This document shows, piece by piece, positions 57,811 through 64,000 of a stretch of DNA of 64,000 nt (positions are counted from its first letter, which is position 1; the number at the start of each line of letters is the position of its first letter). A program made the translations under genes and the position numbers. The notes under the pieces were generated by a model. That model was not told the origin of the DNA and did no database searches. It saw nothing but the letters and a program-made list of their open reading frames with translations. Source of the DNA: Peribolospora baueri (lineage: Eukaryota; Basidiomycota; Peribolosporomycetes; Peribolosporales; Peribolosporaceae); contig JAMDHS010000014.1 of the NCBI GenBank assembly GCA_029717555.1, positions 248,001 to 312,000 on the forward strand. Reading direction: 5' to 3'.

Positions 57811-57973
57811 TTCTGAATCCTCCGCCCACGGACGGACTCGCGCAACGCGACGCGATAGGTCTGGCGCCCGCGCACGTCACTGTACAGAACATACTGCACT
57901 GCACTCTGCGCACTTCGCATCGCCCCACAACTAGCGTTTCTGAATCGTCCGCCCACCGACGGACTCGCGCAAC
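57811..57973. repeat. 36-bp direct repeats flanking a partly duplicated module
   Basis: A 36-bp sequence beginning TTCTGAATC at 57811-57846 recurs at 57938-57973 with two mismatches. Between the copies are a 28-bp segment (57850-57877) and a segment at 57917-57943, both also found about 400 bp upstream, at 57441-57468 (27 of 28 identical) and 57488-57512. This points to local duplication of a composite unit. Confidence 0.85.
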
Positions 57974-58104
57974 CCGCTCCGCGTCCCATTCCAAGAAGAG
58001 GGCTACGACCAAGTCGAGGGTGAAGGGGTTAACATTGGAATGATAAAAGCAGCCTTGCTGCCGGGGGATCGAAACCTTTCCGCTGGTCGCTGTCCACCTC
58101 TACA

Positions 58105-58231
58105 GCAAGTTGCGGGTTGTGTTTTCCAGCGAGATCCGCTTGCAGACGGATAATGTTTGGGTCCGGTTAATGCAAGTTGCGGGTTGTGTTTGCCAGCTTG
58201 CAGACGGACAATCTTTGGGTCCGGTTAATGC
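58105..58231. repeat. Tandem duplication of about 60-67 bp
   Basis: Unit 1 (58105-58171) and unit 2 (58172-58231) both run from GCAAGTTGCGGGTTGTGTTT to TTTGGGTCCGGTTAATGCA. Unit 1 has an extra short insertion in the middle and there are a few substitutions. The units lie 430-560 bp upstream of the polyketide synthase start and could be a duplicated upstream element. Confidence 0.9.
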
Positions 58232-58500
58232 ACGCAAGGGCGAGAACTTTCCATTGACGAGACCGTGCTTGGGGAGAGGAGCGGAGAGGCGGAAAGAGGC
58301 AGAGGCAGCTTGGCTCGGTGCGGAGGGTAAACACTGCGCTGTCCGTTTTCCGGGCGGCTGCAAGTAACGAACTGTGGAAAGCTGGCGTCGCTGAATACTA
58401 GTTCGCGAATGTACGTCTCCGGTGACGGAAGCTACCTCTGGTCCGTTTCCCTAAGGCTCCCTGCGTTTGCTCCACCAGCGCGGGATCCCCTAACGTCGCC

Positions 58501-58510
58501 TATAAAATAT
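58501..58510 (+). promoter_or_regulatory. TATA-like box upstream of the polyketide synthase
   Basis: TATAAAATAT, about 155-163 bp upstream of the start codon. It is the clearest TATA box in the window; regulated, non-housekeeping fungal genes often have one. Confidence 0.55.
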
Positions 58511-58663
58511 GCGGGCTAGCCGCGGTCGTTTCCGTCGGTCGTCGAGACTCCTCCACCCCTGATCGCACGTCCACGCCGTCCGGCCCCAACTTGTTCTCTC
58601 CCAACGACGCTGCCTCTGCTGAATACTGTTTCGAAACGTCAAACGTCCCTAGACGGGTCGGCC

Positions 58664-61600
58664 ATGGCGTCTGCACGCACGACCCTTCACGCACCCCCTT
58701 ACACTCAGCGAGGCCAGTCGGGATCTCGTCCCGACCCGGGCCCTAGCAAGCCCAACACAAGCGACCGATCACGGAGATCGAAGTTCGCTCGTTTTTCCAT
58801 CTCTTCCTTTTCTTCCAGCCGCCTGCGCGACCGCGACCGCGACGTCCCGTCTCAGACTCCCTCTACCGACTGGTTGAACGTCGAAGCCCATCCATCAGCG
58901 CCACCATCGCCGTCTCGCTCGGCCGCGCCATTGGCAATTGTGAGAGCATGGTGATCTTGCCGTAATGGCCGCCCCGGCCCGGGAGACTTACACATCTCTT
59001 TCTTCATGCTCTTCGCCTGCCAGGTCGGCATCGCCTGCGAACTTCCTTCTCCCGCCGACCGGCCCGATAACCTCTCCTACCGTGACTTTTGGCGGTTTCT
59101 TCGCTCCGGAGGAGAGGCCTACAGCAAAGTGCCGGATGACCGGTTCGCAGCGGACAGGTGTGTGCCGGCCTCATTCAGACGTCTACTCGAGCTCGTTGCG
59201 CGGCTGCGGCGTGCGTCTGACCGTTGTCCTGCGTTTCTTTTGCAATGATGGACCGCCGGTTCGCTCTACCCTGACGACAGGTGGAAAGGAAAAGGCCCGG
59301 GGCGGGTCGTGACAGACACCGGCGCCTTTGTCAAGCACCCTTCTCTGTTCGACCCACTGGAGTTCGGCATATCCAACAAGGACGCCCCCTCTTTCCCAGT
59401 CAGCGCCCGCAAGCTGCTCGAGCTCTCTTTCCAAGCGCTCACCGACGCCGGCATCCCTTACCGCGGCAGGCGCGTGGGCTGCTATGTGTCCGGCGTGGCC
59501 CACGACCTCTTGTCCATGTCCGATGTGGACGAATACGCCGTCCCCGCCTCATTCGCTGGCGTGCCCGCCATGATCTCCAACAAGATCTCCTACCATCTCG
59601 ACTTGCGTGGCCCCAGCTTGGCCCTGGACACCGCTTGCAGCTCAAGCCTCACCGCCTTCCACCTGGCCGCTCAGGCGCTGCGGCAAGGCGAGTGCGAAGC
59701 CGCCGTCGTGGGCGGCTACCAGTTCAACGCTAGGTGCGTCCCAACACCGGGCCCCGACTCTGGTGACGTCCGCATCGACTTCCATGCGCTGACATCGTCC
59801 TTTCCTTTCTGCAGACTGTCAGATTGGATTTTCTACTCCCAGTCCGGCTTGCTGAGCCCCGACGGCAAATGCAAGCCGTTCGACGCTGACGCGAACGGGT
59901 GAGTCCGTCCCCCTGCGTCCATTGTATGCAATCCAGTCTCAGGTCTCACCGCTTCAGGGCCCTCCGCGTAGGTTTTCCCGAGGCGAAGGGGGATGTGTGG
60001 TGGTCGTCAAACCTCTTCTCGACGCCTTGAGGGACGACGACCGCATCTACGCCACGGTGAGGACGGTTCACAGAGTACAGCGGACCCAGCCGTAGCTGTC
60101 GAGCATGGGCCCCCCGTTGACACGCCTGTCCGCTCCGCTTTCATAGATCTTGGGAACTGCCATCAACAACGCCGGCTTGCAGGCTCCCGCTGGCGTGCCT
60201 GCCGCCGATGCCCAAGAAGAAGTGGCGAGACGCGCGTACCACGAAGCGGGCCGCTCGCCGCACGAGGTCGACTTTGTTGAATTGCACGCGACAGGTGCGA
60301 GCGTTGGCATCTTCTATGCTACATCTCCTGCTTTATCGCGTCGAGAAGCTGATTTGACCTGTTGGGTCGGATGGCAGGCACATCCGTCGGCGACCCCGTC
60401 GAGGCGAACATGGCGGGACGCTTCTTCTCCAAGGGCCGAGGGGACCGCCGGCTGTTGCTCGGCAGCGTCAAGGGCAACGTCGGACATCTGGAGATCACCG
60501 CCTTCCTCGTCTCCCTTGCCAAGGTCTGCCTGATGTTCGAACACGGCACCGTTCCGCCCAACGTCAACGTGCGACGTCCGAATAACCGCATTCGCTGGGA
60601 CGACTATCACATGGCCGTACCTATGGCCCCGCTCGCCCTCCCTTCTCACAGCCAGCCTGAACGCCCTCTGGTGTCCATCTGCAGCTATGGCATCGGCGGG
60701 TCCAACGGTCACGTCGTTCTGGAAGGTCCTCCCTCGCGATCGCAGGCCTCCCCCTCATCCCGCATCTTCGAGCGCTCGCCTACAACATGCCTTGTCGTTG
60801 CCGGCGGCCTGACGTCTCGGTCTTCCGCAGAAGTCTCCAAGGCGGCGGCCGTGACGTTGCAAAGCGCCCCGCCGTTCCTGCGGTCCGCGTTTTGCATGCG
60901 GATGGCGAGGTCGTCGCGTCAAATGATCTGGAGGTCTTACGCCGTGCGAGACTCCGACGACGGGACGGCGCTTGACTTCGGCCCCCCGCGGCAAGTCCCC
61001 AAGGAGAGGCGCCCGCTGGTGTTCTTCTTCTCCGGGCAAGGGCCGCAGCACATCGGCATGGGGCGCGAGCTCTACGCGCGATACGACGTCTTCCGCAGGA
61101 CGATAGAAGAGCTGGACAGCTACGTGGAGCAATCCATGGGAAAGTCTCTCATCCGCGATTACGGTCTGTTCACGACGAATGGGACCCAGAGCGACGTGCT
61201 GCCTGTAAAGGGCACCTGGCCCAACGCGGTCACCCTGCCCTCCCTCACCGTGGTTCAGATTGCCTTATTCGACCTTCTTTGCGCTCTCAGCCTCCGTCCC
61301 GATGTTGTCTTTGGTCACTCGGCCGGCGAGACGGCTCTGGCCTATGCATCCGGAGCGTGCTCGAAGCGCACGGCCGTTGAGATCGCGTGCGCGCGCGCCA
61401 AGGCCCTCGTTCCCGTTGAGAGAGCCGGAGGGACCATGGCCGCGTTATCGTGTTCCGTTAGAGCCGCCCAAAACCTCATCGACGAGGTCGTGGGCAGCAC
61501 GATGGACGGCCGTCGGCCGTCCGTCGTCGTGGCGGCGCATAACGGCCCGGAGGCAGCTGCCATCGCCGGTTTGCGGGAGCCGCTTTCTGCCGTCTGCCGC

Positions 61601-64000
61601 TTGGCTCAGGCCCGTGGCATTTCCGCCAAAGTCCTGCCTACCGACGTCGCCTTCCATTCCCCGCTCGTCGAACTCGCCAAGAATGAATACGTTCGGCTCA
61701 TGGAGGAAGTGTTCCGGTCCGCAACGGAGCTGCGCGCTCCAACGGTGCGGACGTACTCGACTTTTACCAGCACGGTCCGTACGGCATCTTACGACGCTCA
61801 GTACTTCTGGGACAACGCTCGGTCACCCGTCCTGTTCGATAAGACGGTCAGGCACATCTTGGCGGACCTCCGTTCGGAGGAGCCTCCCATATTCGTCGAG
61901 CTGGCTCCCCATCCCGCCCTCTCTCCGTACGTCGTCGCGCTCGGCGTCGCGGCCGAGGACGTCATTTGTCCGATGCGGCGGCCTCGATTGTCCGCACAGA
62001 AACCGGAGACGGCCGACGCGGTCGCCCTGCTCGGGGCCGTCGGCCGTTTCTTCGCCTCCGGTTTCGACGACGTCGCCCTCGCCGCTTGCAGCCTCGACGA
62101 GAAGGAGAGCCAGTCGTGGACCGTCGTACCCGCTCCGGAGTATCCCTTCCAGCGGAAGCACGTGCCCTTCCACATGGACCACCCTTCCTTCTCCCGCCGG
62201 CTCGCTCCCGCTCGTCGGCCGCTGCAAGGAGAGCTCCTGCGGATCAACACTGAGACGCATCCGATCCTGGCGGAGCACGTCATCAAAGGCGCGCCGATCA
62301 TGCCCGCTGCCGGGTTCCTTGAGACGGCTTTCCAAACAGCGAACGCCACCGTCCTCTGGGACGTCGAGTTCCAAGAGGCTCTGACTCTCTCGAGCGACCC
62401 GCCCGCCACCGTCCAGGTGCGCGTCCAAGACGAGCACTTTACGATCCGCACGTCGTCCGCAGGATCGAGTGCGGCCGGGTCCGAGAACAGCTTCGACAGA
62501 ACGCACTGCCAAGGCTTCGCATCGCGGCCTTCCAAGGCCATCCCAGCTCCTGCGTTCTTGGACGTGGCCGCCGTGCGCTCCCGCTGTGCCGACGTCGTGC
62601 CTGGCAGGTCTGTCTACGAGGTCGGGTTCAAGGGAATCGCCTCTTTCGGGCCGCACTTTCGAAGGATTGTCGAATGCCACCAGGGCGGGGACGAACTGCT
62701 ACTTCGCGTCAAGGGAGGCTTCGCCGATGAGGACGCGGCCGCCGGCTTCTTCTTGCACCCCAGCGTGCTCGACGCCTGCTTCCAGTCGGTCCTCATCTTT
62801 GTCATGCAGCACGGTGAAATGTTCCCCGACTGGGACCAGCGCGATTTTTACCTGCCTTCCAGAGCTGGCCGCGTCGTCCTTCACGAGCACAACCTCAACC
62901 GAAGCTCGGGCTCGCGCGAACCGACGCTGTGGGTGCATGCCAGAATGCGTGGCTGGCGCCCGGAAGCCATTGAGGCCGACGTGGATTTGTACGGGCCGGA
63001 TGGCGAGCCCCTCTGCTCGATCTCCCGGTGCGAGGCCGCCAGACACTCGGGCTCCAATGTTGTCTCCGTTGGCACTCGCTACGAGCCTATTTGGCAGCCT
63101 TACTGCGTGCCGAAATGTCCAGGCCCGGCCGGCCTCGGGACGGTCCCGGCAGCCTTGGACTCGACGGTCCTCTCCGCGTTGGATACCTTTTCGCGTCCCG
63201 AGGTCGTCCTCGTCGGCGGGAAAGGTCCTAAGGACTTGTCGGAGCTGGAGCAGCTCCTATCCGAGGCACAGCCCTACGCTTGGGAGCTCATCAAGTCTGT
63301 GGCAGCCCGTCAGAAGACGTTGACGTCGAACCCTTCGGGCGAGTTCCTGGAACTTTTCATCGCCTATCATGAGCAGATCTGCCGAGAATCGTCCGTCCTT
63401 TCCGATGTCCGATCGGCCTTCGTCGCACAGGTGCATCATCTCATCCGCTCAGGCAAGCGTGCCATACGCGTTCTCGAACTCGGAACCGGCGCCATCGCGG
63501 GAGGCCTGACGCAGATGCTTTGTTCCTCCATCTCCGAGTCGGGCCTGTTGGACATGGCAGTCGTCGAGTACTTTGTTTGCGATTCGTCTCTGGGTCGCGC
63601 GGAGACGGCCGCGGCCCGGGCTTCCTCCTACCCATATCTGAGGTTGACAGTGCTCACCGACGCGTCCCAATGTCCGGCTGCTTTCGACATCTTGACTGGA
63701 TTCCATTGCCTCGGCGGTCGCTCACATCGTGGAGAAACTCTCGCGGATGTCGACAGATACCTCGTCCCTGGCGGCTTCCTTTGCACAGTCGAGACCGACG
63801 GACGAGCGTGGCGTGAACGACGGCCCGGAACGACGTGGTACGACTATGCGATGAGTCGTGTTTGCCCAGGCCATCTTGAGGTTCATGGCGGACAGCTCCC
63901 CTTGGATGCCGGGGGCTGGTCGCAAGCGTTGCGTGCTGCCGGCATGGTGGATGTCGCCGTGACCGCCGCGGCCCCGGCCGGGGATGCGAACGAACTCTTT
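58664..64000 (+). CDS. Highly reducing type I polyketide synthase (5' part, cut by window end)
   Basis: Iterative multidomain enzyme that builds a reduced polyketide from malonyl units. Exons 58664-58939, 59024-59157, 59281-59733, 59815-59898, 59972-60056, 60147-60294 and 60378 to the window end; 1601 codons here, incomplete. A serine/arginine-rich N-terminus of about 90 residues precedes the ketosynthase (AIVGIACELPSPADRP; active cysteine in LALDTACSSSL near residue 256; histidines in ELHATG and GSVKGNVGH). The acyltransferase has FFFSGQGPQHIGMGRELYAR, the serine in VVFGHSAGETAL (about 707) and TDVAFHSPL. The dehydratase has HPILAEHVIKGAPIMPAAGF with its histidine and HPSVLDACFQ. A C-methyltransferase follows (IRVLELGTGAIAGGLTQML, about 1427). 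Ketoreductase, enoylreductase and carrier domains, expected in this class, would lie beyond 64000. The product cannot be predicted. Confidence 0.92.

Larger units (their letters stand above)
56453..58663. other. Gene-free region with local repeats upstream of the polyketide synthase
   Basis: This 2.2-kb interval has no convincing gene. It contains inverted telomere-like motifs at 57001-57009 and 57763-57773, diverged direct repeats between 57441 and 57973, a tandem duplication at 58105-58231 and a TATA-like box at 58501. Confidence 0.5.

Noticed and set aside
61260-62384. 374-codon plus-strand ORF over the polyketide synthase acyltransferase region.
   Set aside because: It is a shifted-frame shadow; the adjacent frame gives the AT motifs GHSAGE and AFHSPL.

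Overview
The window is nuclear DNA of an intron-rich, GC-rich fungus, almost certainly a basidiomycete. The protein-coding genes are ordinary fungal housekeeping genes split by many short GT-AG introns (about 50-170 nt, some longer). Some exons are only 7-19 nt. One gene carries the basidiomycete-type DUF6533 seven-helix architecture. The intron density fits Pucciniomycotina/Microbotryomycetes or intron-rich Exobasidiomycetes better than Ustilago itself, but the sequence alone does not settle the class. Gene models below were built by hand: every CDS given with exon coordinates keeps a consistent reading phase through all its junctions and sums to a multiple of three.

Layout, left to right. 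(1) 0-40 kb is a dense, conserved block: eL22 and eS19 head to head; RIO1 kinase; ILV3 dihydroxy-acid dehydratase; an NCS1 nucleobase/allantoin-type permease with a GATA-site palindrome upstream; alpha-actinin; a small Alb1-like basic protein; an unknown mitochondrial membrane protein; cofilin; the YPD1 phosphotransfer protein; a Fringe-like type II membrane glycosyltransferase; the FACT subunit POB3; a large SH3-RasGEF of CDC25 type; and mitochondrial porin. These cover ribosome production, actin, osmo-signalling, Ras signalling and mitochondrial transport.

(2) 40-58 kb is sparse and looks accessory. It holds a secreted protein with three glycine-zipper segments and an internal duplication, a 4.2-kb stretch without a recognisable gene, an LPX1-like alpha/beta hydrolase ending in a possible peroxisomal signal, an MFS monocarboxylate-type transporter, a DUF6533 membrane protein, and a gene-free 2.2 kb with diverged direct repeats and a tandem duplication.

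(3) From 58.66 kb to the right edge lies the first 1601 codons of a highly reducing type I polyketide synthase (KS-AT-DH-methyltransferase), cut by the window end. The transporter, hydrolase and membrane protein next to it may or may not form a metabolite cluster.

The most notable signals are: correctly phased microexons of 7, 8, 13, 13, 15 and 17 nt, with a 19-nt terminal coding exon; a GATA palindrome before the permease; a predicted spliced upstream ORF whose stop overlaps the RasGEF start codon (ATGA); the glycine-zipper secreted protein; and the polyketide synthase locus.
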